In this document: in pieces, positions 1 to 5,894 of the stretch
Layout: each line of letters begins with the position of its first letter
Position numbering within the stretch: position 1 is the first letter of the stretch
DNA from: SVKR01 sp963649145
GTDB taxonomy: Bacteria > Bacillota > Clostridia > Oscillospirales > Oscillospiraceae
Assembly: GCA_963649145.1 (NCBI GenBank)
Contig: CAVJGI010000096.1
Span: 1 to 7,938 of the forward strand
Length of the DNA stretch: 7,938 bases
Reading direction: 5' to 3'
The notes under the pieces: generated by a model
The model's database searches: none
What the model saw: only the letters and a program-made list of their open reading frames with translations
What the model was told of the DNA's origin: nothing
Position numbers and translations under genes: made by a program

Positions 1-1
1 C

Positions 2-94
2 CTTCAGGAGGTCGTGGACCTCATCAACCAGAGGCCGAGAAAAATCTTCGACTGGATGTCCCCAGCCGAACTTGCGGGGGTTGCACTTGGTTGA
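2..94 (+). CDS. IS30-family transposase, C-terminal end only (partial)
   Basis: Only the last 30 codons and a TGA stop are in the window; the gene enters from the left edge. The frame reads LQEVVDLINQRPRKIFDWMS and then PAELAGVALG. The pattern 'IN-RPRK---W-(S/T)PAE' followed within a few residues by the stop is characteristic of the C-terminus of IS30-family transposases, where it follows the last part of the DDE catalytic domain. The catalytic residues themselves are upstream and not visible, so it is unknown whether the element is intact. The final codons (about 79-94) contain GTTGCACTTGGTTGAC, which resembles IS30-family terminal repeats that often overlap the transposase stop. The family call rests on a short motif and is moderately sure. 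Confidence 0.62.
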   Translation, partial: LQEVVDLINQRPRKIFDWMSPAELAGVALG

Positions 95-105
95 CTTTCT
101 GCCGC
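79..105. repeat. Possible right terminal inverted repeat of the IS30-type element
   Basis: The stretch beginning GGTTGCACTTGGTTGACTTT overlaps the transposase stop and resembles the conserved ends of IS30-family elements. The left end is outside the window, so the pairing cannot be tested and the exact boundary is a guess. Confidence 0.3.
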
Positions 106-145
106 CTTTAAAACCGCAGCTTGCAGAAGTGCTTTGACACGCTGG

Positions 146-180
146 AAGCCCCCGACCATCCGCTCCGGGGCTTGTTTCTT
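146..180 (+). terminator. Rightward hairpin terminator after the transposase
   Basis: AAGCCCC (146-152) pairs perfectly with GGGGCTT (167-173) across a 14-base loop and is followed by GTTTCTTT. The T-rich tail is on the plus strand, so it would stop transcription coming from the transposase side before it runs antisense into the CLC gene. On the minus strand no T-tract follows the stem, so it is a poor terminator for the CLC operon. Confidence 0.5.
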
Positions 181-1424
181 TATTCATCCGTTTCACTCGG
201 TCTTGCGACCACCTTGGAAAACGCGACCGTTTGGCTGCTGTAGAGGCTGAAGTAGCCGGAGCAGACGTAGCTGAGGGCGCAGGCGACCATGAAGAAGAGC
301 ATATACTCTCCGCCGAAAACCTCCACGCCGAGGAAGACGGAGGCGACGGGGCAGTTCGTAACGCCGCAGAAGGCGGCGACCATGCCGACCGCAGCGGCGA
401 GTCCGGCGTTCAGACCCAGCAGGGGACCGAACACCGCGCCGAACGCCGCGCCGACGAAGAAGGTGGGCACGATCTCGCCTCCGCGGTAGCCCGCGGCGAT
501 GGTGATGACCGTGAACAGCAGCTTCAGCAGGAAATCATACCAGTTGATCTCCCCGCCGGCGACCGCGACGGACACGAGGTCCATGCCCGCGCCGTTATAG
601 CGCTGCGTGCCGACCAGCAGCGTGAGCCCCAGCACGATGATGCCGCCGATGACGCCGCGGATATACTTGTTCGTGATGAGCTTACGTGCCCAGTGCTTGC
701 CCTGCTCGATGGAGAGACAGAAGCCGATGCTCACCGCGCCGCAGGCGACGCCGAGCCCGGCGACGCGCAGCACATTCCACGCGCTGAGCGCCTGCCCCGC
801 CGCGACGACGAGGCGCACCGGCTCCGCGCCGAGCAGCCCGGCAACGCCGAAGGCGGTGAGCGCCGCGGTCAGGCAGGGGAGGAGCCCCGCGTAATAAAAC
901 GAGCCGACGGTCGTGACCTCCAGAACGAAAAGCGCCGCCGTGACGGGCGTTCCGAAGAGCGCGGAGAACACCGCCGCCATGCCGCAGAGCGTGATCATGT
1001 GGCTCTCGTCCGTCTTCAGGCGGAACACGCGGCCGAGCCAGTTGCCGAGACCGCCGCCGAGCTGGAGCGCCGCGCCCTCGCGTCCCGCGGAGCCGCCGAC
1101 GAAGTGGGTCAGCACCGTTCCGACAAAGACCGCCGGGACGAGCGCGAGCGGCACGCGCTTGCGGCTGCGTGCCGCCTCGATGATGAGGTCCGTGCCCATC
1201 TTGGACGGAATGCCGCAGAGCTTATAGAACAGAAAGATGACCACCGCGCCGACCGGCAGCAGATAAAGCGTCCAGCTGTGGGCAAGGCGGAAGGCGGTCA
1301 CGAACTCGATCGCGCCGTGGAACGCGGCGCCCAGAACGCCGCTCAGTGCGCCGACCACGGCGGCGAGCGGCAACCATTTCAGCGCCGTCCCCACATATCG
1401 CCCGGCGCGTTCATGCCAATGCAT
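180..1424 (-). CDS. CLC-family anion transporter, probably CLC-F type fluoride/proton antiporter
   Basis: This is a 414-residue integral membrane protein of the CLC family, predicted to act in the cytoplasmic membrane. Features seen are GGSAGREGA (110-118) with the gating glutamate E116, the helix FGTPVTAALFVLEV (157-170), and GYRGGEIVP (312-320) with E317. Near the C-terminus, GYFSLYSSQ (390-398) has Y395 in the place of the ion-coordinating tyrosine. Canonical Cl-/H+ CLCs have GSGIP, GREGP, an internal proton glutamate after the helix-H glutamate, and a GGIFAP-like loop. Here GSGIP is absent, GREGP is GREGA, the second glutamate is V170, and the loop carries GGE. These traits fit the fluoride-exporting CLC-F branch. 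The start is ATG 1424; only a weak GAGGG lies 12 bases upstream. It is last in the leftward operon, 36 bases after the aldolase-type gene. A routine annotation would read 'voltage-gated chloride channel'. Family membership is very sure and fluoride specificity is inferred. Confidence 0.85.
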   Translation of the reverse strand: MHWHERAGRYVGTALKWLPLAAVVGALSGVLGAAFHGAIEFVTAFRLAHSWTLYLLPVGAVVIFLFYKLCGIPSKMGTDLIIEAARSRKRVPLALVPAVFVGTVLTHFVGGSAGREGAALQLGGGLGNWLGRVFRLKTDESHMITLCGMAAVFSALFGTPVTAALFVLEVTTVGSFYYAGLLPCLTAALTAFGVAGLLGAEPVRLVVAAGQALSAWNVLRVAGLGVACGAVSIGFCLSIEQGKHWARKLITNKYIRGVIGGIIVLGLTLLVGTQRYNGAGMDLVSVAVAGGEINWYDFLLKLLFTVITIAAGYRGGEIVPTFFVGAAFGAVFGPLLGLNAGLAAAVGMVAAFCGVTNCPVASVFLGVEVFGGEYMLFFMVACALSYVCSGYFSLYSSQTVAFSKVVARPSETDE

Positions 1425-1460
1425 TTTCCTATGTACCCTCTTTTTTCTCTTTTTTGAATT

Positions 1461-2492
1461 TTAAAGCGTCGCGATCGCTGCGAGCAGCCCGTCGACCGCC
1501 TCCGGCTTCGTTGCCCAGCTCGTGCAGAGACGGTAAGCGTCCCGCTCACCACCGGTGGTGTCCCAGCAGCCGATGGCGAAATCGCGCTGGAGCTGATCCC
1601 GCTGCACCGGGGTCAGGAGCACGAAAAGCTGGTTCGTCGGCGAGTCGAAGGCGAGGTCCAGCCCGCGCGCGAGCAGCGCGCCGCGGATGCGCCGCGCCTC
1701 TGTAACGCCATGGCGTCCGCATTCGAGGTAGAGCCCGTCTTCAAACATCGTCTCAAACTGCACGCCGAGCAGCCGCCCCTTGGCGAGCATACCGCCGCGC
1801 TGCTTGATGAGATTGCGGAAATCGGGCTTTAAGTCCTGCCGCGTGATGACGACGGCTTCGCCGAAGAGCAGACCGCACTTCGTGCCGCCGATGGTGAACA
1901 CAGCGCAGCAGCGGGCATAGTCGGCGAGCGTCAGCGTCTCGTCCGCCGCGAGCGCGTAAGCAAGGCGCGCGCCGTCGAGCATGAGGGGCAGGTCCCGCTC
2001 CCGGCAGACGGCGGAGATCGCCTCAAGCTCCGGTTTCGTGTAAAGCGTGCCGTACTCCGTCGGCTGGGAGATGTAGACCATTCCCGGCTGGACGATGTGC
2101 TCATAGTTCCCGTCCGCGCGCAGCGCGTCGATGGCGCGGCGGAGCTGCTCCGCCGTGATCTTGCCGTTTTCGTGCGGCAGGGTCAGCACCTTGTGGCCGC
2201 CGGCTTCGATCGCGCCGGTCTCGTGGCAGTTGATGTGGCCCGTATCGGGGCTCAGCACGCCCTGCCACGGGCGCAGCGCCGCGGCGATGACCGTGGCGTT
2301 CGTCTGCGTGCCGCCGACGAGGAAGTGGACGTCCGAGCCCGGCGCGGCGCAGGCACTCCGGATGAGCGCGCGGGCGCGCTCACAGTGTTCGTCCAGCCCG
2401 TAGCCGGGTGTCTGCTCCATATTCGTGCGCACGAGGGCGTCCAGCACCCGCGGGTGGCAGCCCTCCGTATAGTCGCTGTCGAAGCGGATCAT
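1461..2492 (-). CDS. PLP-dependent threonine aldolase / beta-eliminating lyase family enzyme
   Basis: This is a 343-residue fold-type I PLP enzyme, expected in the cytoplasm. The family splits beta-hydroxy amino acids such as L-threonine into glycine and an aldehyde, or catalyses related beta-eliminations. Visible landmarks are the N-terminal FDSDYTEGCHPRVLDAL, the GGTQTN phosphate-binding segment (60-65), and HINCHETGAIE (86-96) with a PLP-stacking histidine. MLDGARLA (171-178) has D173 for the pyridine nitrogen, and IGGTKCG (201-207) has K205 as the probable PLP Schiff-base lysine. Length is normal for the family. The reading frame stays open upstream to 2672, but the ATG at 2492 matches the family N-terminus, has AGGGG about 9 bases upstream, and overlaps the upstream stop as ATGA, which implies translational coupling. 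The exact substrate is not determined; this GGTK-type subgroup is annotated as low-specificity threonine aldolase by similarity. Confidence 0.87.
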   Translation of the reverse strand: MIRFDSDYTEGCHPRVLDALVRTNMEQTPGYGLDEHCERARALIRSACAAPGSDVHFLVGGTQTNATVIAAALRPWQGVLSPDTGHINCHETGAIEAGGHKVLTLPHENGKITAEQLRRAIDALRADGNYEHIVQPGMVYISQPTEYGTLYTKPELEAISAVCRERDLPLMLDGARLAYALAADETLTLADYARCCAVFTIGGTKCGLLFGEAVVITRQDLKPDFRNLIKQRGGMLAKGRLLGVQFETMFEDGLYLECGRHGVTEARRIRGALLARGLDLAFDSPTNQLFVLLTPVQRDQLQRDFAIGCWDTTGGERDAYRLCTSWATKPEAVDGLLAAIATL

Positions 2493-3007
2493 TTGCCGAG
2501 CCCCTGATCGAGATACTCGCGCGCGAGCTCGATATAGTGCGCCGGCTGGCGCAGATTCTCGATCGTCTCCGGCGGGAGCTCCTTGATCGCCTTGGCGGGG
2601 ATGCCCGCCATCATCGTGCCGTCGGGGATGACGGCGCGCTCTTTCACGACGGCACCCGCCGCGATGATGCACTCGCTGCCGATCTCGGCGCGGTCGAGCA
2701 AGATCGCGCCCATGCCGATGAGCGTGTTGTCGCCGACGCTGGTGCAGTGGACGACGGCGTTATGGCCGATGGTGATGTTGTCGCCCACGGTGAGCGGGTG
2801 GCCGGGGTCGCAGTGGAGCGTGGCGTTATCCTGAACGCTGGTGTTCTTGCCCACCGCGATGGGGGCGCTGTCGCCGCGGAGCACCGCGCCGTACCAGATG
2901 GAGCTGCCCGCGCCGACGGTCACGTCGCCGATGAGCACGGCGTTCTCCGCCACAAAAGCCTCCGGGTCCACGCGGGGGGTGATGCCGTTGAAGGGAATGC
3001 AGATCAT
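2489..3007 (-). CDS. Gamma-carbonic anhydrase family (left-handed beta-helix hexapeptide) protein
   Basis: This 172-residue cytoplasmic protein is made of hexapeptide repeats (for example AVLIGDVTVGAGSSIWYGAV, 23-42), which form a left-handed beta-helix trimer. It belongs to the YrdA/PaaY/gamma-CA group. The likely zinc ligands are H65, H82 and H87, in LHCDPGH and GHNAVVH. R44 and D46 in LRGDSAPI and Q59 and N61 in SVQDNATLH match conserved active-site and interface residues of gamma-CAs. The short loop after H65 lacks the acidic segment of the archaeal Cam enzyme, as in most bacterial members, so CO2-hydration activity is plausible but unproven. The ATG at 3007 has AGGAG 12 bases upstream. 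The stop overlaps the next gene's start (ATGA), and the gene lies 28 bases after the phosphodiesterase gene, so it is in the same operon. Confidence 0.9.
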   Translation of the reverse strand: MICIPFNGITPRVDPEAFVAENAVLIGDVTVGAGSSIWYGAVLRGDSAPIAVGKNTSVQDNATLHCDPGHPLTVGDNITIGHNAVVHCTSVGDNTLIGMGAILLDRAEIGSECIIAAGAVVKERAVIPDGTMMAGIPAKAIKELPPETIENLRQPAHYIELAREYLDQGLGK

Positions 3008-3035
3008 AGTGTGAATTTTCTCCTGTTATAGTGAA

Positions 3036-3887
3036 TTATTTGAAACGCTGTCTCGGTCTGTAGAACTCAAAGATCACCGCGTCGTTGCTGACCTCGTTTT
3101 TCCAGTCGTGGCTCGTCCAGCAAAAACGCATCGCGCCCATTTTTTCGACGAGGCGGACGAGCAGGGGCTTTTTGCCGTCCAGACCGTAGGCGATGAACTG
3201 GGGTCTGCCGAGGAAGTTGCAGAGCAGACGGCTCAGGAAAAACGCCTGCACGGGCGTGGCGCTCTCGCCGAACTGCTCGCGCGTGCAGCTGAGCTGGCCG
3301 CGGAGCACGCCGGGGGCGTTTATGCGCCACCAGCGGACGATGCGCGGGTCAAAGCTCTCGACGCAGTAGTCGCCGTTATAAGCGCGCAGCAGCTCCCACG
3401 TGCGCTCGCAGAGCTCCTTGCGGCGCGGGCTCGTCTTGAGCTCCACGACGATGGGAACGCGGCCGCGCACCTCTGCCAGAACGTCGCTCAGCATCGGGAT
3501 ATGCTCGCCCGTGCCGTCGAGCCGCAGGTCGCGTAGCTCGCGCCACGTGAGCGCCTCGACGTCCTGCTCCACACCGCAGACGCGGCGCAGGCTGTCGTCA
3601 TGGAAGACGACGACGCGGTCGTCCGCCGTGAGGTGGACGTCCAGCTCGATGGCGTAGCCGTTCTCCGCCGCGTCGCGGAAGGCGGCGAGGGAGTTTTCCG
3701 GAACGCTGCGGTCCGCGCGGTGCAGCCCGCGGTGGGCGATGTTCGCGCCGAAAAACGGGGCTTTTTTCTCCCCGCTCGCCTTGCCCGGCGCGACGAGGAA
3801 CGCCGTAACGCCCGCGGCAGCCGCCGCAGCGCCGAGCGCCGGCAGCGCGTATTTCAGAACGGCGCAGCTTTTCTTCTTGTGTTTCAT
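3036..3887 (-). CDS. Membrane-anchored glycerophosphodiester phosphodiesterase
   Basis: This 283-residue enzyme hydrolyses glycerophosphodiesters, freed for example from phospholipid or teichoic-acid turnover, to glycerol-3-phosphate and an alcohol. After a basic start (MKHKKK) there is one hydrophobic segment at about 13-33, acting as a signal anchor, so the catalytic domain is probably outside the membrane. GDPD motifs are AHRGLH (51-56, catalytic H52 and metal-binding context), SVPENSLAAF (61-70), ELDVHLTADD (81-90, metal ligands E81 and D83), VVFHDDSL (93-100, catalytic H96) and VVELK (147-151, E149). The fold ends with FCWTSHDW, the usual late GDPD tryptophan strand. The frame is open to 3935, but the perfect AGGAGG at 3898-3903 lies 10 bases before ATG 3887, which sets the start. 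It is the promoter-proximal gene of the leftward operon. The natural substrate is not determined. Confidence 0.9.
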   Translation of the reverse strand: MKHKKKSCAVLKYALPALGAAAAAAGVTAFLVAPGKASGEKKAPFFGANIAHRGLHRADRSVPENSLAAFRDAAENGYAIELDVHLTADDRVVVFHDDSLRRVCGVEQDVEALTWRELRDLRLDGTGEHIPMLSDVLAEVRGRVPIVVELKTSPRRKELCERTWELLRAYNGDYCVESFDPRIVRWWRINAPGVLRGQLSCTREQFGESATPVQAFFLSRLLCNFLGRPQFIAYGLDGKKPLLVRLVEKMGAMRFCWTSHDWKNEVSNDAVIFEFYRPRQRFK

Positions 3888-3897
3888 ATTCGTTAAA

Positions 3898-3903
3898 CCT
3901 CCT
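3898..3903 (-). promoter_or_regulatory. Ribosome binding site that fixes the phosphodiesterase start
   Basis: On the minus strand this reads AGGAGG, a full anti-Shine-Dalgarno match with a 10-base spacer to ATG 3887. It lies inside the longer open frame that begins at 3935 and so argues against that upstream start. Confidence 0.8.
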
Positions 3904-3938
3904 GTTTGAGATTTTTTGGTGTACTTTGCCAACAAAGC

Positions 3939-3967
3939 ATTTTAACATATTTTGTCCCCGAAATCAA
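3939..3967 (-). promoter_or_regulatory. Sigma-A-type promoter of the leftward four-gene operon
   Basis: On the minus strand, TTGATT (-35, 3962-3967) and TAAAAT (-10, 3939-3944) are separated by exactly 17 bases. TG-N immediately before the -10 gives an extended -10. Transcription would start near 3932, leaving a leader of about 45 bases, too short to hold a riboswitch, before the phosphodiesterase start. No other equally good promoter was noticed in the short gaps within the operon. Confidence 0.68.
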
Positions 3968-4003
3968 TTTCCTATTTGCTATTTTAAAATCACGAGAATG
4001 TTA

Positions 4004-4032
4004 TTGTTATTTCCGGACTTTTCCGTTATTAT
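4004..4032 (+). promoter_or_regulatory. Sigma-A-type promoter of the MFS transporter gene
   Basis: TTGTTA (-35, 4004-4009) and TATTAT (-10, 4027-4032) are 17 bases apart. The predicted start near 4039 gives a leader of about 30 bases. It diverges from the operon promoter at 3939-3967, with 36 bases between the two -35 boxes. The -10 box lies within a palindromic sequence (4011-4046). Confidence 0.58.
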
Positions 4033-4046
4033 GGGGATAACCGGAA
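4011..4046. promoter_or_regulatory. Palindrome over the MFS promoter -10, possible operator
   Basis: TTCCGTTAT (4021-4029) is complementary to ATAACCGGAA (4037-4046) except for one bulged base, with a 7-base loop. A second TTCCGG at 4011-4016 also pairs perfectly with CCGGAA at 4041-4046. The arms straddle the -10 box and predicted start, a usual place for a repressor site. No regulator gene for it is evident in the window, and a leader hairpin is the alternative reading. Confidence 0.4.
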
Positions 4047-4068
4047 AGAAAGAGGTGGCATTTTGCCT

Positions 4069-5625
4069 ATGAAGCTCAATTACAAGCGCACCATCTGCGT
4101 CGGCTTCGCGTTTTTCCTCATCTGCGCGTTCTGGCAGGCGTATGACAACACCATCCCGCTCATCCTGACGAACAAATTCGGCATGAGCCAGACGTGGTCC
4201 GGCGTCATTATGGCGCTCGACAATATTCTGGCGCTCTTTATGCTCCCACTCTTCGGCGCAATCTCGGACCGCCACCGCGGACCGATGGGGCGGCGCACAC
4301 CCTTTATCCTGATCGGCACGATCGTCGCTGCAGCCGCCTTTGTCGGGCTCTCCGTCGCCGACAACGCCCAGCTCGGACACCTCGGCGACGCCGCGAAGAT
4401 CGACGATCCCGCCGCGCTCACGATGCTCTATGAGGCGGAGGCGGACCGCGAGCTCATCACGCCGGACGGCGAGCACTTCACCCTGCGCGAAACCTTCACG
4501 GCGGAGGAGTTTTCCGCCATCCGCTGCCAGATCGAGAGCGGCGGAAAGACCCTCACGAACCCGGACTACACGAACTATGTCGTCCCCGCGCGGCAGGCTT
4601 ACGCATGGCAGACCACGGCGGAGAGCCCCGCGACGCTCATCTTCTTCGTCGGGCTGCTGCTCATCGTGCTCGTCAGCATGGCGACGTTCCGCTCGCCCGC
4701 CGTGGCGCTCATGCCGGACGTCACGCCGAAGCCGCTGCGCAGCAAAGCCAACGCGGTCATCAATCTGATGGGCTCCTTCGGCGGCATTCTGGTGCTCATC
4801 CTCGGCATGGTCTTCGCCACGAGCGCCGTGCGCAACTCGCTGATGAGCTATGAGCTCTATTTCGGCATCATCGCGGGCATTATGCTGCTCGCGCTGATGA
4901 TCTTCATGCTGACCGTGCGCGAGAAAAAGTTCGTGCGCGAGATGCAGGAGCAGAGCGCCGCTTACGGCATCACGGAGGACGCGCCGGAGGCGGAGACGGG
5001 CGAACGCCGCCGTCTCTCCGCCGCGGAAAAGCGCTCGCTGCTCTTCATCCTCGCCTCCATCGTGCTCTGGTTCTTCGGCTATAACGCCGTCACGAGCAAA
5101 TACAGCGTCTACGCGAGCAACATCCTGCACAAGGACTATAACCTGACGCTCATCATCGCGCAGGCGGCGGCGATCATCTCCTATCTGCCCGTCGGCATCA
5201 TCGCGAGCAAGGTCGGGCGCAAGAAGACCATCCTCGCCGGCGTCATCATGCTCGCCGCCGCCTTCGGCGGAGCCTGCTTTATGCGCGACGACAGCCCGAC
5301 GCTCGTCATGAACTGCCTCTTCGCCCTCGCGGGCATCGCTTGGGCGACCATCAACGTCAACTCCTTCCCGATGGTCGTGGAGATGAGCTCCGGCGCGGAC
5401 GTCGGAAAATACACCGGCTTTTACTACACGGCGTCCATGGCGGCGCAGGTCGCAACGCCGATGCTCTCCGGTCTGCTGATGGACAAGTTCGGCATGACCG
5501 TGCTGTTTCCTTACGCCTTCATCTTCGTCGCCCTCGCCTTCGTAACGATGTGCTTCGTCCGCCACGGCGACAGCAAGCCCGTCCCCAAGGAGGGGATCGA
5601 GGCGCTGAATTATGACGAGGACTGA
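4069..5625 (+). CDS. MFS transporter, SLC45/sugar-transporter-like, with a large extracytoplasmic insert
   Basis: This 518-residue cytoplasmic-membrane transporter has about 12 membrane segments (roughly 8-27, 44-62, 78-97, 189-207, 232-250, 262-281, 323-343, 359-377, 385-403, 411-431, 449-470 and 476-496). MFS motif A appears as GAISDRHRGPMGRRTPF (63-79), and its second-half counterpart as ASKVGRKK (379-386). FRSPAVALMPDVTPKPLRSK (207-226) resembles SLC45-type sugar carriers common in Clostridia. A soluble stretch of about 90 residues (98-187) between segments 3 and 4 is predicted to lie outside the membrane. The cytoplasmic loop at about 282-320 is charged and links the two halves. A TTG at 4063 would add two residues, but ATG 4069 is preferred because GAGGTGG at 4052-4058 is too close to the TTG and 10 bases from the ATG. 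The substrate is unknown; a saccharide is a guess from family. It is transcribed alone. Confidence 0.87.
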   Translation: MKLNYKRTICVGFAFFLICAFWQAYDNTIPLILTNKFGMSQTWSGVIMALDNILALFMLPLFGAISDRHRGPMGRRTPFILIGTIVAAAAFVGLSVADNAQLGHLGDAAKIDDPAALTMLYEAEADRELITPDGEHFTLRETFTAEEFSAIRCQIESGGKTLTNPDYTNYVVPARQAYAWQTTAESPATLIFFVGLLLIVLVSMATFRSPAVALMPDVTPKPLRSKANAVINLMGSFGGILVLILGMVFATSAVRNSLMSYELYFGIIAGIMLLALMIFMLTVREKKFVREMQEQSAAYGITEDAPEAETGERRRLSAAEKRSLLFILASIVLWFFGYNAVTSKYSVYASNILHKDYNLTLIIAQAAAIISYLPVGIIASKVGRKKTILAGVIMLAAAFGGACFMRDDSPTLVMNCLFALAGIAWATINVNSFPMVVEMSSGADVGKYTGFYYTASMAAQVATPMLSGLLMDKFGMTVLFPYAFIFVALAFVTMCFVRHGDSKPVPKEGIEALNYDED

Positions 5626-5630
5626 AAAAA

Positions 5631-5667
5631 TTCGATTGGAACCCGCTTCGCTGGGCTTCCAATCGAG
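5631..5667 (-). terminator. Leftward-facing hairpin with T-tract just after the MFS gene
   Basis: TCGATTGGAA (5632-5641) pairs perfectly with TTCCAATCGA (5657-5666), and CCC/GGG extends the stem inward. The A-run before it (AAAAAA, 5625-5630) becomes a T-tract only on the minus strand, so as an intrinsic terminator it faces left. No minus-strand gene ends here. It may instead block antisense transcription into the MFS gene, or serve as a 3'-end-stabilising hairpin for the MFS mRNA. Confidence 0.45.
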
Positions 5668-5677
5668 GAGATTGCAC

Positions 5678-5732
5678 TCCGCTCAGCGCACTCGCCTGCG
5701 GCTCGCACGTTCGCTCCGCGAGCGGAATTTTT
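5678..5732 (+). terminator. Possible weak rightward terminator in the spacer after the MFS gene
   Basis: TCCGCTC (5678-5684) pairs with GAGCGGA (5720-5726) and is followed by ATTTTT. Competing smaller hairpins exist inside (GCTCGC 5701-5706 with GCGAGC 5718-5723; CGCTC 5712-5716 with GAGCG 5720-5724). Function is uncertain because the T-run is also the left arm of the next hairpin. Confidence 0.3.
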
Positions 5733-5791
5733 GGCGACGTACACGCCGCCGCCAAAAATGATTGAACTCTATTCGCGTCTGCGGACGCGAA
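5727..5791. repeat. Two further perfect hairpins in the spacer
   Basis: ATTTTTGGCG (5727-5736) pairs with CGCCAAAAAT (5750-5759), 10 of 10 bases with a 13-base loop. TTCGCGTC (5772-5779) pairs with GACGCGAA (5784-5791), 8 of 8 with the tetraloop TGCG. Neither is followed by a T-tract. The second resembles the hairpin at 7808-7826. No credible coding frame crosses this stretch. Confidence 0.6.
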
Positions 5792-5817
5792 CTCTGCGAG
5801 GCTTTTTGATACGTCAT

Positions 5818-5856
5818 GACCGCCCTGCGCCGAAAGGCGCGGGGCGGTCTTTTTTT
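5818..5856 (+). terminator. Strong intrinsic terminator between the MFS gene and the repressor operon
   Basis: A 14-bp stem (5818-5831 with 5836-5849, one T.G wobble) is closed by a GAAA tetraloop and followed directly by seven Ts (5850-5856). It would stop rightward transcription from the MFS gene. The T-tract ends one base before the -35 box of the next promoter, isolating the repressor-protease operon from read-through. Confidence 0.93.
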
Positions 5857-5857
5857 C

Positions 5858-5886
5858 TTGACAAACATCCGCTACAGTTGTAGAAT
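5858..5886 (+). promoter_or_regulatory. Promoter of the BlaI-type repressor / M56 protease operon
   Basis: The -35 is a perfect TTGACA (5858-5863) and the -10 is TAGAAT (5881-5886), with a 17-base spacer. Transcription would start near 5893. The spacer and -10 are covered by the upstream operator palindrome, so bound repressor would exclude RNA polymerase. Confidence 0.88.
5872..5883. promoter_or_regulatory. Operator 1, BlaI/MecI-type palindrome
   Basis: CTACAGTTGTAG contains the TACA-NN-TGTA core recognised by BlaI/MecI/CopY-family repressors. It overlaps the spacer and the first bases of the -10 box. The repressor encoded immediately downstream is the obvious ligand, giving autorepression. 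Confidence 0.85.
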
Positions 5887-5894
5887 AATAATCA

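Noticed and set aside
231..1457. A 408-codon open frame antisense to the CLC gene
   Set aside because: It has the same low-complexity charged composition and no ribosome binding site. The minus strand encodes conserved CLC motifs over the same stretch.
2493..2672. A 60-residue N-terminal extension of the aldolase-type gene
   Set aside because: The extension is arginine-rich shadow sequence of the overlapping gamma-carbonic anhydrase gene. The family N-terminus begins at the ATGA overlap at 2492.
3888..3935. A 16-residue upstream start for the phosphodiesterase
   Set aside because: It would place the start within the predicted promoter/transcription start area, and the perfect AGGAGG at 3898-3903 serves the downstream ATG, which begins a proper signal anchor.
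3979..5565. A 528-codon open frame antisense to the MFS gene, slightly longer than the MFS gene itself
   Set aside because: Its translation is dominated by H, D, E, R and A with no domain or membrane pattern, typical of the antisense shadow of a GC-rich gene. The opposite strand has clear MFS motifs, a ribosome binding site and a promoter.
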